Shown: piece after piece, positions 17,479 to 26,751 of the stretch | Numbering within the stretch: position 1 is the stretch's first letter | Layout: every line of letters starts with the position of its first letter | DNA from: Kordiimonadales bacterium IMCC3096 | Lineage (GTDB): Bacteria; Pseudomonadota; Alphaproteobacteria; Minwuiales; Minwuiaceae | Length of the DNA: 64,000 nucleotides | Assembly (NCBI GenBank): GCA_016865035.1 | Contig: CP018227.1 | Location: 124,001 to 188,000 of the forward strand | Reading direction: 5' to 3' | The notes under the pieces: model-generated | Database searches by the model: none | The model's input: only the letters and a program-made list of their open reading frames with translations | Told to the model about the DNA's origin: nothing | Position numbers and translations under genes: made by a program

Positions 17479-17984
17479 CACCGCTGTCCTGCCGCTACCC
17501 TCTGCGGGCGATCTGGAGGGACTATCTGAGAGCCGTGATCGGCCTCACAACATTCGGCGCACCAGCATTGTTTGTCGAAGTTTCTTCTGTCATGTTCTGG
17601 TTGCTTGGGGGGCTCGCACTGCTTTTTGCGGCTTTCGGGATCAGGACGGCGATCCGGCATTCCAGTCGTGTCGTTGCGGACGGGGTGGGCATAAGATTCA
17701 CCGGTCTGCTTCATCGTTCTGTCACCTGGAATGGGCTAGGGGAAGTGCGGATAAGATATTATTCGACCTGGCGGGATCGCTCGGCAGGCTGGATGCAACT
17801 GGTCATCAAGGGGGGCGGCACGACGATCCGCGTTGACCAGACGCTGGACGGTTTCAAGGCACTTGCCGATACCGTCTGCCGCGGGGCCTTGGCCAACGGG
17901 GCGCGTCTGGATGGCGTTACACGGCACAATGCCGGGGCAATCGGGCTGAACCTTCCGACCGAATCGGGAGACGAACAAGCATGA
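17475..17984 (+). CDS. Membrane protein with PH-like domain, function unknown
   Basis: I do not recognise this 169-residue protein as a named family. Two adjacent hydrophobic helices (about residues 15-58) are followed by a compact beta-rich part (VADGVGIRFTGLLHRSVTW, then GLGEVRIRYYSTW, then LVIKGGGTTIRV) and a helix. That layout is like bacterial PH-type (YdbT-like) membrane proteins. It overlaps the glycosyltransferase upstream and the ABC ATPase downstream by ATGA on both sides. It therefore links the glycosyltransferase set to the importer. Codon use matches its neighbours. Confidence 0.8.
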   Translation: MTPLSCRYPLRAIWRDYLRAVIGLTTFGAPALFVEVSSVMFWLLGGLALLFAAFGIRTAIRHSSRVVADGVGIRFTGLLHRSVTWNGLGEVRIRYYSTWRDRSAGWMQLVIKGGGTTIRVDQTLDGFKALADTVCRGALANGARLDGVTRHNAGAIGLNLPTESGDEQA

Positions 17985-19879
17985 GCACGAACGTATTGCG
18001 CGTTCGCGATCTCAAGGTCGAATTCCATGTGCCCGAGGGCGTGGTCAAGGCCGTCGATGGCGTTTCATTCAGGGTTCCGGAGGGCAAGACCGTCGCCCTG
18101 GTCGGTGAGTCCGGTTCGGGCAAGACCGTCATTTCGCAGGCGATCATGGGGATCCTGCCCAAGGCGGCACAGATCAATCAGGGCGAGATCCTGCTGTTCG
18201 ACACGGAGAAGCGCGGCAGCTTCGTCGACATCACCAAGCTGAAGCGCGACGGGCCGGAGATGCGCGGCATCCGTGGCAACCGTATTTCCATCGTCTTTCA
18301 GGAGCCGATGACCAGTTTGTCGCCGCTGCACACCATCGGCGATCAGGTGTCGGAGGCACTGCGTGTCCACGGTCGCTCCAACATCAAGCAGGGCCTGGAG
18401 ATTTCGGAGGAGATGCTGCGGCTGGTCGGCTTTCCGAACCCGAAGAAGGCCCTGACGACCTATCCGTTCGAGCTTTCCGGCGGCCTGCGCCAGCGTGCGG
18501 TCATCGCCATGGCACTGGTCTGCCGCCCTGCCCTGCTGATCGCCGACGAACCGACCACGGCGCTGGATGTGACCATCCAGGCCCAGATCCTGAAGCTGAT
18601 GAACGATCTCCAGAAGGAACTGGGGATGGCCATCCTCATGATCACGCACGATCTGGGCGTGGTCGCCAACATGGCTGACGAGATCGTGGTCATGTACCAC
18701 GGCCGTGTGATGGAACGCGGGACGCTGACCGACCTCTTCGCCGCGCCGCAACACCCTTACCTGCAGGCCCTGCTGCGGGCCGTGCCGCGCTTCGACATGG
18801 CCGTGGGGGAGCGGCTGGTCCCGATCCGGGAGATCAAGGCGGAACTGGACGGGGCGCTGCTGCAGCCGCGCAAGCCCTGGCCGGAGAATGCGCCGGATGC
18901 CAGGAAACCGCTGCTGGAGATCCGTGGCCTGACCAAGAGCTACGGCACCCGCAAGACCGGCATCCTGTCCGGCAAGGACGCGGGTCGCGTGCTGGCGGTG
19001 GATGACGTGTCATTCCACATCAATCGCGGCGAATGCCTGGGACTGGTTGGCGAATCCGGCTGCGGCAAGACCACCACGTCGAAGGTGATCATGCGCGCCC
19101 TGGGTCCCGACAGCGGCGATGTGCTGTTCAACGACAGTGGCACCCAGGTCGATGTGCTGAAGCTGCGCGGCAAGAAGCTGTTCGATTATCGCCGCAAGGT
19201 CCAGTTCATGTTCCAGGACCCCTTCAGTTCCCTGAATCCCCGCATGACGGTCTTCGATATCATCTCGGAGCCGCTGGTGATCCACAAGGTGGCGGACAAG
19301 GAAGAGCGCGTCGAACGGGTGAAGGAACTGATGTCACTGGTCGGGCTGGATGTGCGTTTCCTGCGCCGCTATCCGCACAGTTTCTCCGGCGGTCAGCGAC
19401 AGCGTATCGGCATCGCCCGCGCCCTGGCCCTGCAACCCGAACTGCTGATCTGCGACGAGCCGGTCTCGGCGCTGGACGTGTCCATTCAGGCGCAGGTGCT
19501 GAACCTGCTGAAGGACCTGAAGGAGAAGATGGGCCTGACCTATCTGTTCGTTTCGCACAACCTGGCGGTCATCGACTACATGGCCGACCGCATTGCCGTG
19601 ATGTGCCGTGGCCGGTTGGTGGAAACGGCCCCGCGGGAGGAACTCTTCCGCAACCCGGTGCACCCCTATACCCGCGCGTTGCTGAAGGCGGTGCCGAAGC
19701 CCGATCCTTCGGACCGGCTGGACCTGTCGGCACTGATGGAGGGCAAGGCGTCGATCCCGGAGGAATGGCCCGCGCCCTTCACCGTTGACGCGCATACGGA
19801 GATGACACTGCTGGACCTGGGCTCGGAGCATTTTGTCCGGGTGGCAGCCTCCACCGACGCGAAGGAGCTTGCGGCATGA
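17981..19879 (+). CDS. Oligopeptide-type ABC importer, fused double ATPase
   Basis: This 632-residue protein fuses two nucleotide-binding domains of the Dpp/Opp/Yej type. Domain 1 has Walker A GESGSGKT near residue 44, signature LSGGLRQR and Walker [13 protein letters not shown]. Domain 2 has Walker [13 protein letters not shown] near 355, signature [15 protein letters not shown] and [12 protein letters not shown]. The oligopeptide transporter C-terminal extension ([12 protein letters not shown] and [12 protein letters not shown]) follows each. It powers the two permeases encoded downstream. The start overlaps the PH-like gene and the stop overlaps the binding-protein gene, both by ATGA. Confidence 0.95.
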   Translation: MSTNVLRVRDLKVEFHVPEGVVKAVDGVSFRVPEGKTVALVGESGSGKTVISQAIMGILPKAAQINQGEILLFDTEKRGSFVDITKLKRDGPEMRGIRGNRISIVFQEPMTSLSPLHTIGDQVSEALRVHGRSNIKQGLEISEEMLRLVGFPNPKKALTTYPFELSGGLRQRAVIAMALVCRPALLIADEPTTALDVTIQAQILKLMNDLQKELGMAILMITHDLGVVANMADEIVVMYHGRVMERGTLTDLFAAPQHPYLQALLRAVPRFDMAVGERLVPIREIKAELDGALLQPRKPWPENAPDARKPLLEIRGLTKSYGTRKTGILSGKDAGRVLAVDDVSFHINRGECLGLVGESGCGKTTTSKVIMRALGPDSGDVLFNDSGTQVDVLKLRGKKLFDYRRKVQFMFQDPFSSLNPRMTVFDIISEPLVIHKVADKEERVERVKELMSLVGLDVRFLRRYPHSFSGGQRQRIGIARALALQPELLICDEPVSALDVSIQAQVLNLLKDLKEKMGLTYLFVSHNLAVIDYMADRIAVMCRGRLVETAPREELFRNPVHPYTRALLKAVPKPDPSDRLDLSALMEGKASIPEEWPAPFTVDAHTEMTLLDLGSEHFVRVAASTDAKELAA

Positions 19880-21804
19880 GGTTCCGTATCCCGGCAACCC
19901 TGATCGCGGCCACCCTGGGCATGGGGCTTGCCGCCAGCGTATCGGCGCAGGGCCTGATCGAGACGCCCATGCTGGAAGAGGCGGTGAAGGCGGGCGAACT
20001 GCCGCGGATCCAGGAACGCATTCCCGACGAACCGTTCATCGTGAGTTTTGCGAGCACCGATGGCGCGCCTGGCATCCAGGGCGGCGATATCAACATGCTG
20101 ATCCCGCGTGAGCGCTATCTGCGCCACATGGTGGTCTACAGCTACGCCCGTCTGGTGGGGTACAATCAGGAATATGAGCTGGAGCCCGATCTGGTCCGCG
20201 ACCTGGAGGTCGTGGAGGGGCGCAGTTTCACGTTCCACCTGCGCCGCGGTCACAAGTGGTCGGACGGTGCCCCCTTCACGGCCGAAGATTTCCGCTACTG
20301 GTGGGAAGACGTGGTGCTGAACGAGGAACTCAATCCCGGCGGCATCCCCTCCTACATGCTGGTCGATGGTGCCCCGCCGATCGTCGAGTTTCCGGACGCG
20401 CATACGGTCCGCTACACTTGGCCGAAGCCGAACCCCTACTTCCTGCCGCGCATCGCCGGTGCATCGCCGCTGTTCATCTATCGTCCGGCACATTACCTGC
20501 GCCGGTTTCATGTCAGGTACGCCGACCCGGAGAAACTTGCGAAGGCCGTGGAGGACAGCAGGCGTCCAAGCTGGGCATCGCTGCACAACCGGCGTGACCG
20601 CATGTACCGGTTCGACAATATCAAGCAGCCGACCCTGCAACCCTGGAAGAACTCGACCAAGGACAAGTCGTCGGGCCGCTTTGTGGGACTGCGCAATCCG
20701 TTCTATCACAAGATCGACGAGAACGGTCGTCAGCTCCCCTACGTCGACCGCTTCATCCTGACGGTTGCAGCCCCCGCGCTGATCGCGGCGCAGGCCGGCT
20801 CGGGCCAGACCGACCTTCAGGCCCTGGGGCTGGCGCTGACCGACTGGACCTTCCTGAAACAGGCGGAGGATCGCGGCAACTACGATACCCTGGCCTGGCG
20901 GCAGGCGATGGGTGCGACGGTCGCCCTGTACCCCAACCTGAACTATGACGATCCGGTCTATCGCGACCTGTTCCGTGATGTACGGTTCCGGCGCGCGCTG
21001 TCCCTCGCCATCGACCGCGAACTGATCAACGAGGTTGTCTATTTCGGTGATGCGGAAGCGGCCAGCAATCTGGTTCTGGAACGCAGTCCGCTCTTCAAGC
21101 CCGAGTATCAGGGCGACTGGACGCGCTATGACAAGAAGGCGGCACGGCGGCTGCTGGACGAGATCGGCCTGACGAAGAAGGGGCCGGGCGGTATCCGCCT
21201 GCTGCCTGACGGGCGCAAGCTGGAGATCATTGTCGAGACATCCGGCGAGGACCCGCAGCAGACGGACATCCTGGAACTGATCGAGGAGACCTGGCGCGAG
21301 GTCGGCGTGAAGATGTTCATCAAGCCGTCACAGCGCGACACCTTCCGCAACCGGGTCTATGCCGGTCTGGCACAGATTTCCGTCTGGACAGGCATTCAGG
21401 CCGGTCTGGCAACGCCCAATACCAGCCCCGAGGAACTGGCCCCCACCAGCCAGCTTGGCCTGCAATGGCCGAAATGGGGCCTGTACCACGAGTCCGGCGG
21501 CACCATGGGCGAGGCACCCGACATGGAGATTCCGTCGAAGCTGGTTCGGCTGGTGGAGGAATGGGACCTCGCTTCGGAGCGGGCCGAGAAGAAACGTATC
21601 TGGGACGAGATCCTGGAGATCAATGCCGAGCAGGTCTACTCGATCGGCATCGTCTCCTCCGTCCCGCAGCCGATTGTCGTACGGCGCGGACTGCGCAACG
21701 TCCCGCGCGAAGGTATCTACCACTGGGATCCCGGTGCGTATTTCGGACTCTATCGCCCTGACAGCTTCTGGTACGACACGCCAGAACTGCGCAACAGATC
21801 CTGA
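19876..21804 (+). CDS. Periplasmic solute-binding protein of the peptide ABC importer
   Basis: This 642-residue SBP family 5 protein starts with a Sec signal peptide (about residues 1-24, ending VSAQG). Family features include FTFHLRRGHKWSDGAPFTAEDF with the usual peptide-binding lobe layout, and VRFRRALSLAIDRELINEVVYFG. It is longer than classic DppA (about 535) and closer in length to YejA-like or microcin-C-type binders, so larger or modified peptides are possible substrates. This is inference from length only. It is co-translated with the ATPase (ATGA overlap). Confidence 0.93.
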   Translation: MRFRIPATLIAATLGMGLAASVSAQGLIETPMLEEAVKAGELPRIQERIPDEPFIVSFASTDGAPGIQGGDINMLIPRERYLRHMVVYSYARLVGYNQEYELEPDLVRDLEVVEGRSFTFHLRRGHKWSDGAPFTAEDFRYWWEDVVLNEELNPGGIPSYMLVDGAPPIVEFPDAHTVRYTWPKPNPYFLPRIAGASPLFIYRPAHYLRRFHVRYADPEKLAKAVEDSRRPSWASLHNRRDRMYRFDNIKQPTLQPWKNSTKDKSSGRFVGLRNPFYHKIDENGRQLPYVDRFILTVAAPALIAAQAGSGQTDLQALGLALTDWTFLKQAEDRGNYDTLAWRQAMGATVALYPNLNYDDPVYRDLFRDVRFRRALSLAIDRELINEVVYFGDAEAASNLVLERSPLFKPEYQGDWTRYDKKAARRLLDEIGLTKKGPGGIRLLPDGRKLEIIVETSGEDPQQTDILELIEETWREVGVKMFIKPSQRDTFRNRVYAGLAQISVWTGIQAGLATPNTSPEELAPTSQLGLQWPKWGLYHESGGTMGEAPDMEIPSKLVRLVEEWDLASERAEKKRIWDEILEINAEQVYSIGIVSSVPQPIVVRRGLRNVPREGIYHWDPGAYFGLYRPDSFWYDTPELRNRS

Positions 21805-21827
21805 CCGTCGGAAAGATGTGAAAGCGG

Positions 21828-22853
21828 ATGTTCACCTACATCATTCATCGCCTGCTGATCATGATCCCGACGCTGATCGCGATCTCCGTGATCACGTTCC
21901 TGATCATTCAGCTTCCTGAAGGCGACTATCTGTCCAATCTGGTTCAGGAACTGCAGGCCCAGGGCGAGGCTGCGGCGCTGGAGAAGGTCGAGTTCCTGCG
22001 CAAGCAGTACGGCCTCGATCAGCCGGAGATCATCCAGTACGGCATGTGGATGGGCTTCTGGCCCGGACCGACCGGTTTCAATGGCCTGCTGCAGGGCAAC
22101 TGGGGCTGGGCGTTCGAACAGGACATGCCCGTGTCCGACGTCGTGGGCGACCGGGTGCTGCTGTCCTGCATCCTGAACTTCACCACCATCTTCTTCATCT
22201 ATCTGGTGTCCTTTCCCATCGGCGTTTATTCCGCGACCCGGCAGTACTCCATCGGCGACTACGGCTTCACGTTCCTTGGCTATCTCGGTCTCGCCACCCC
22301 GAACTTCCTGCTGGCGCTGATCATGATGTATTTCGCCAACCTGTGGTTCGGTGTCTCCATCGGTGGCCTGATGGATCCCGAGTACCTCGGTCAGGACTGG
22401 TCGTGGGGCAAGGCCGTCTCCGTCTTCGCGCATCTGGTGGCGCCGGTCATCGTCATCGGCACCTCCGGCACCGCAGGCATGATCCGCAGGCTGCGCGCCA
22501 ACCTGCTGGACGAGCTGCAGCGCCAGTACGTGGTGACCGCCCGCGCCAAGGGCGTACCGCGCGGCAAGCTGATCATGAAGTACCCGGTGCGCATGGCGCT
22601 GAACCCGTTCATCGCCGACATCGGCAACCTGTTGCCGTCCATCGTCTCCGGTTCGGCCATCGTCGCGGTGGTGATGCAGTTGCCGACCCTCGGACCGATC
22701 CTGCTGCAGGCGCTGCAGAGCCAGGACCAGTACCTGGCCGGATCGATCCTGATGTTCCTGGCGTTCCTGACGGTTCTCGGCATGCTGATTTCCGATCTGC
22801 TGCTGGCAGCGCTTGATCCCCGAATTCGGCTTGGTGGAGGTGTCGCGAAATGA
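21828..22853 (+). CDS. Peptide ABC importer permease, DppB/YejB-like
   Basis: This 341-residue inner-membrane permease starts with a helix (YIIHRLLIMIPTLIAISVITF) typical of DppB/OppB. It has about six transmembrane segments and the EAA loop near residues 221-245 (LLDELQRQYVVTARAKGVPRGK), which contacts the ATPase. The periplasmic loop after helix 1 is extended, as in YejB. Its stop overlaps the start of the second permease (ATGA), so both are made together. Confidence 0.95.
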   Translation: MFTYIIHRLLIMIPTLIAISVITFLIIQLPEGDYLSNLVQELQAQGEAAALEKVEFLRKQYGLDQPEIIQYGMWMGFWPGPTGFNGLLQGNWGWAFEQDMPVSDVVGDRVLLSCILNFTTIFFIYLVSFPIGVYSATRQYSIGDYGFTFLGYLGLATPNFLLALIMMYFANLWFGVSIGGLMDPEYLGQDWSWGKAVSVFAHLVAPVIVIGTSGTAGMIRRLRANLLDELQRQYVVTARAKGVPRGKLIMKYPVRMALNPFIADIGNLLPSIVSGSAIVAVVMQLPTLGPILLQALQSQDQYLAGSILMFLAFLTVLGMLISDLLLAALDPRIRLGGGVAK

Positions 22854-24025
22854 GTGTCACCGATCAGGACGACAAGCAGCAGCTGGACCACTGGGTCGAT
22901 GACCGGCCCTTTGATCCGCAGTCGCGCGAGACCCTGACGCCGGAGCAGGAGAAATTCTATCTGGCGTCGCAGTGGCAGCTGATGTGGTGGAAGTTCAAGC
23001 GCCACAAGGTCGCCGTCGTGGCCGGGATCATTCTCGCCATCTTCTACCTCTCGGTGGTGATCAGCGAGATGGTTGCCCCCTACGACCTGCATACCCGCGA
23101 CGCCAAGCACATCCTGGCTCCGCCGCAGTCCATCAACCTGTTTCACGAAGGCGAATTCGTCGGTCCCTTCGTCTATGGCTACACGCTGACCAAGGATCAG
23201 GTCATGCGGCAGCGTATCTACACCGAGGACAAGACACAGGTGCAGCCGCTGCAGTTCTTCTGTTTCGGCGACGAGTACGAGTATCTCGGCCTGATCGAGG
23301 GCAGTTTCCACTTCGTCTGTCCGGCGGAGGGGGGAACGTTCTTCCTGTTCGGCACGGACAGACTGGGACGCGACATCTTCAGCCGCATCGTCTATGGCGC
23401 GCGTATCTCGCTGACCGTCGGTCTGATCGGCATCACGCTGTCGTTCATCATGGGGCTCGTGATGGGGGGCCTGGCCGGTTACTACGGCGGCTGGGTCGAC
23501 AACATCATCATGCGCGTCATCGAGATGATCCGCAGCTTCCCGGAACTGCCGCTCTGGATGGCCCTGTCCGCGGCCCTGCCCGCCAACTGGTCGCCATTGC
23601 TCATCTACTTCGGCATCACGGTCATCCTTGCCCTGTTCGACTGGCCATCCCTGGCGCGCGCCGTGCGTTCCAAGCTGCTGGCGTTGCGGGAAGAGGACTT
23701 CACGGTCGCTGCGCAGTTGATGGGTGCCAGCCCGACGCGCATCATCAGCCGGCACCTGCTGCCGAGCTTCATGAGCCATCTGATCGCCTCGGCCTCCCTC
23801 TCGATCCCGGCCATGATCCTGGGTGAGACCGCACTGTCCTTCCTCGGGATCGGGCTCAGACCACCGATAACGTCATGGGGTGTCCTGCTGAACGAGGCGC
23901 AGAACCTGAACGCTGTCGTCCTGACCCCCTGGCTGCTCTGGCCCATGGTGCCTGTCATCGTCGTTGTGCTGGCGTTCAACTTCCTGGGTGATGGATTGCG
24001 TGACGCGGCTGACCCCTACAAGTAG
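22850..24025 (+). CDS. Peptide ABC importer permease, DppC/YejE-like
   Basis: This is a 391-residue permease of the DppC type. A cytoplasmic N-terminus of about 50 residues precedes the first helix. A large periplasmic loop (about residues 78-160, including FFCFGDEYEYLGLIEGSFHF and C-containing segments) precedes FGTDRLGRDIFSRIVYGARIS, the family hallmark. The EAA loop is LREEDFTVAAQLMGASPTRI. The enlarged first loop is seen in YejE-like proteins. It completes the four-gene importer. Confidence 0.95.
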   Translation: MSVTDQDDKQQLDHWVDDRPFDPQSRETLTPEQEKFYLASQWQLMWWKFKRHKVAVVAGIILAIFYLSVVISEMVAPYDLHTRDAKHILAPPQSINLFHEGEFVGPFVYGYTLTKDQVMRQRIYTEDKTQVQPLQFFCFGDEYEYLGLIEGSFHFVCPAEGGTFFLFGTDRLGRDIFSRIVYGARISLTVGLIGITLSFIMGLVMGGLAGYYGGWVDNIIMRVIEMIRSFPELPLWMALSAALPANWSPLLIYFGITVILALFDWPSLARAVRSKLLALREEDFTVAAQLMGASPTRIISRHLLPSFMSHLIASASLSIPAMILGETALSFLGIGLRPPITSWGVLLNEAQNLNAVVLTPWLLWPMVPVIVVVLAFNFLGDGLRDAADPYK

Positions 24026-24052
24026 AGGCCCGGCAACGGGACCGCTTGGCTG

Positions 24053-25951
24053 ATGTGCGGCATAGCGGGCTGGATCACTGCGACCGACGGCGGCCCGCCT
24101 GAAAGTGTGCTGCATGCCATGACCGACCGGATCGCCCATCGCGGCCCGGATGGTGAAGGACATCTGTTCTGCGCCACCCGCGACGGGCGGCATCAGGCGG
24201 GACTTGGCCATCGCCGACTCGCGATCATCGACCTGACCACCGGCGACCAGCCGATGCACTATACCGCGCCGGACGGGCGCCGCCTCTCCATGGTCTTCAA
24301 TGGGGAGGTCTACAACTACGTCACCCTGCGGGAGGAACTGAAGGCCGCCGGCTACCGGTTCGAGACCACGTCCGACTCGGAGGTCGTGCTGGCCGCACAC
24401 GCGCATTGGGGGCCGGACGCGGTGCGCCGCCTGCGCGGCATGTTCGCCCATATGGTCTGGGAACATGAGGCCGAGCGGCTGACCGTCACCCGCGACCGTT
24501 TCGGCAAGAAGCCGGTCTTCATGCTGCGGCAGGGGGGAGGCACCTTCTTCGCCTCCGAGATCAAGGCACTGCTGGCGGTCCCCGGCTATGTCCCGCGCCT
24601 GAATACGGGCGTCATCCCGTCCTACCTGAACTACCGCTATGTCCCGGGGCCGGATACCTTCTTTGAAGGCATCGAAAAGCTGCCCCCCGCCTCCGTGGCC
24701 GTCTGGCAGGATGGATCGCTGAAGGTCAGTCGCTACTGGTCACCGCCCGACGGCAGCCCGCAGTCGCCCCTTGAAACGGATGATCCGGTCAGCGCCTTCA
24801 TGGATGTGCTGCAGGAATCCGTCAGCCTGCGCATGGCCTCGGATGTGCCCTTCGGGGCCTTCCTGTCGGGTGGCATAGATTCATCCGCCATCGTTGCGCT
24901 GATGGCGGCACGGAGTGAGCTGCCGGTCCGCACCTTCTCGGTCGGCTTCAGGGAAGGCGCATACAGCGAACTGCGCTACGCCCGCGACATCGCCGAACAG
25001 TTCTCCACCAGCCATCACGAGTTGGAGGTCTCCGCCGATACCCTGATGGACCACCTGCCGAACCTGATCGGCTACCGCGATGCGCCCGTGGCGGAGCCAT
25101 CGGACATTCCGATCTACCTGCTGTCGGTGGAGGCATCCCGGACCGTGAAGATGGTGCTGACCGGCGAAGGTTCCGACGAGATCCTTGCCGGCTATCCGAA
25201 ACACCGCTTCGAGCGGCATGCCAGCCGCTACCACACGCTGATGCCCAACGCCTTGCATCGGGGTCTCGTGCGGCCCCTGGTCAGCGCCCTGCCCTACTCG
25301 TTCCGGCGGGTGAAGACCCTGTTCGACAGCCTGGACCAGCGAAGCGTCGAGGATCGCTTCCCGCGCTGGTTCGGTGCGCTGGGACCTGACGCCACCGCGC
25401 GCCTGCTGGCCGGGCCGGCCGATGATGACCTGAACCGCACGCCCCCCGACAGCTTTCCGTTCCGGACGGCACCGGGCACGAGCCCGCTGCGCCGCCTGCA
25501 GTACTTCGACCAGACATCATGGCTACCCGACAACCTGCTGGAGCGTGGCGACCGCATGACCATGGCCGCTTCCATCGAGGGGCGGATGCCCTTCATGGAT
25601 CACGAGCTGGCCCAGGTGGTCTCCCGTCTGCCCGACGACTGCCGGATCCGCGGGGGGCAAGACAAGTGGCTGCTGCGCCAGGGCATGAAACGCATCCTGC
25701 CCGCCGAGATCCTGGAACGCCCGAAGGTCGGATTCCGCGTACCGGTGAACGACTGGTTCCGCACCTCCATGCGGGACTGGGTCCACGATCACCTGACCGG
25801 CACCGGTTCTCTCAGCCGTGATCTCTACGACCGTGGCGAACTGGAGCGCACGCTGGGCGACCATAACCGGGGCCGCCAGAACCACGAGAAACTGATCTGG
25901 ACCCTGGTCACGCTGGAGCTGTTCCTGCGCCGGTTCGGCCTGACGGTCTGA
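24053..25951 (+). CDS. asnB: Glutamine-hydrolysing asparagine synthetase
   Basis: This 632-residue protein has an N-terminal class II glutaminase domain with the nucleophile C2 (MCGIAGW) and RIAHRGPDGEG. The synthetase domain has the PPi-loop SGGIDSS near residue 271 and GEGSDEILAGYPKH. It converts aspartate and glutamine to asparagine, using ATP. AsnB relatives also amidate cell-surface sugars or peptides, and its position after a glycosyltransferase/peptide-importer run leaves that open. It lies 27 bases after the second permease, so it could share the transcript. Confidence 0.93.
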   Translation: MCGIAGWITATDGGPPESVLHAMTDRIAHRGPDGEGHLFCATRDGRHQAGLGHRRLAIIDLTTGDQPMHYTAPDGRRLSMVFNGEVYNYVTLREELKAAGYRFETTSDSEVVLAAHAHWGPDAVRRLRGMFAHMVWEHEAERLTVTRDRFGKKPVFMLRQGGGTFFASEIKALLAVPGYVPRLNTGVIPSYLNYRYVPGPDTFFEGIEKLPPASVAVWQDGSLKVSRYWSPPDGSPQSPLETDDPVSAFMDVLQESVSLRMASDVPFGAFLSGGIDSSAIVALMAARSELPVRTFSVGFREGAYSELRYARDIAEQFSTSHHELEVSADTLMDHLPNLIGYRDAPVAEPSDIPIYLLSVEASRTVKMVLTGEGSDEILAGYPKHRFERHASRYHTLMPNALHRGLVRPLVSALPYSFRRVKTLFDSLDQRSVEDRFPRWFGALGPDATARLLAGPADDDLNRTPPDSFPFRTAPGTSPLRRLQYFDQTSWLPDNLLERGDRMTMAASIEGRMPFMDHELAQVVSRLPDDCRIRGGQDKWLLRQGMKRILPAEILERPKVGFRVPVNDWFRTSMRDWVHDHLTGTGSLSRDLYDRGELERTLGDHNRGRQNHEKLIWTLVTLELFLRRFGLTV

Positions 25952-26004
25952 TACCGAGAAACAGCTTTACCCTGCCAGTGCGTCAGGGCGACACTCGGGG
26001 CATC

Positions 26005-26751
26005 ATGCGTACCTCCCCCTCCCCCGTGATCGCGCTGGCGATTTTCCTTGCCGCGCTCAACTGCCTCGCGCGCCCGGTCGAGGCGCAGTTCGATCGGCGG
26101 CTTGATCTGGCTCTCGTGCTTGCCGTGGATACCTCCACCAGTGTCGACAATGCGGAATACCGGCTTCAGATGCTGGGGCTGGCCAACGCGTTTCGCCATG
26201 AATCCGTGCGCCAGGCCGTGCGCACCGGCGCGCCGCTGGGGATGGCCGTGACACTGATGCAATGGTCCGGAAAGGGGGAGCAGGCGCAGGTCATCCCATG
26301 GACCGTGCTGCGCAGGGACGAGGACATCGAACAGCTTGCCCAGCGGATCGCGGATGCGGAACGCCAGGTCAGGGGCGGGCGGACGGCGCTTGGCGAGGCC
26401 GTGACCGAGTCCCTGAAACTGTTCGACAGCCTGGATTTCGATGTCCGCCGGCGGGTGATCGATGTTTCAGGTGACGGGGGCAGCAATGACGGCATCCTGC
26501 CACGTGAAGCGCGCGAGATGGCGCGCGCCGCCTATGTCACGGTGAATGGCGTGGCCATCCTGAACGAGGAACCGAGGCTGGATATCTACTACCGCTCCGA
26601 CCTGATCGTCGGGCCGGGATCGTTCCTGATCACCGCCACCAACTATGTTGACTTCGCCCGCGCCATCCGCCTGAAACTGGTGCGGGAGATCATCGGCAAT
26701 CCGATGGCACTGCTGGATATTGACCCCGACAGGGAGCGCGTACTGCAATGA
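26005..26751 (+). CDS. DUF1194 secreted von Willebrand A-like protein
   Basis: This 248-residue protein has a signal peptide (about 1-28, ending VEAQF). A single VWA-like domain follows: AVDTSTSVDNAEYRLQ, carrying the DXSXS metal site, then GRTALGEAVTESLKLF and VIDVSGDGGSNDG. DUF1194 is typical of alphaproteobacteria and has no assigned function; the metal site suggests protein binding in the periplasm. The ATG at 26005 begins the signal peptide; a start nine codons upstream would spoil it. It overlaps the molybdenum hydroxylase gene by ATGA. Confidence 0.9.
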   Translation: MRTSPSPVIALAIFLAALNCLARPVEAQFDRRLDLALVLAVDTSTSVDNAEYRLQMLGLANAFRHESVRQAVRTGAPLGMAVTLMQWSGKGEQAQVIPWTVLRRDEDIEQLAQRIADAERQVRGGRTALGEAVTESLKLFDSLDFDVRRRVIDVSGDGGSNDGILPREAREMARAAYVTVNGVAILNEEPRLDIYYRSDLIVGPGSFLITATNYVDFARAIRLKLVREIIGNPMALLDIDPDRERVLQ

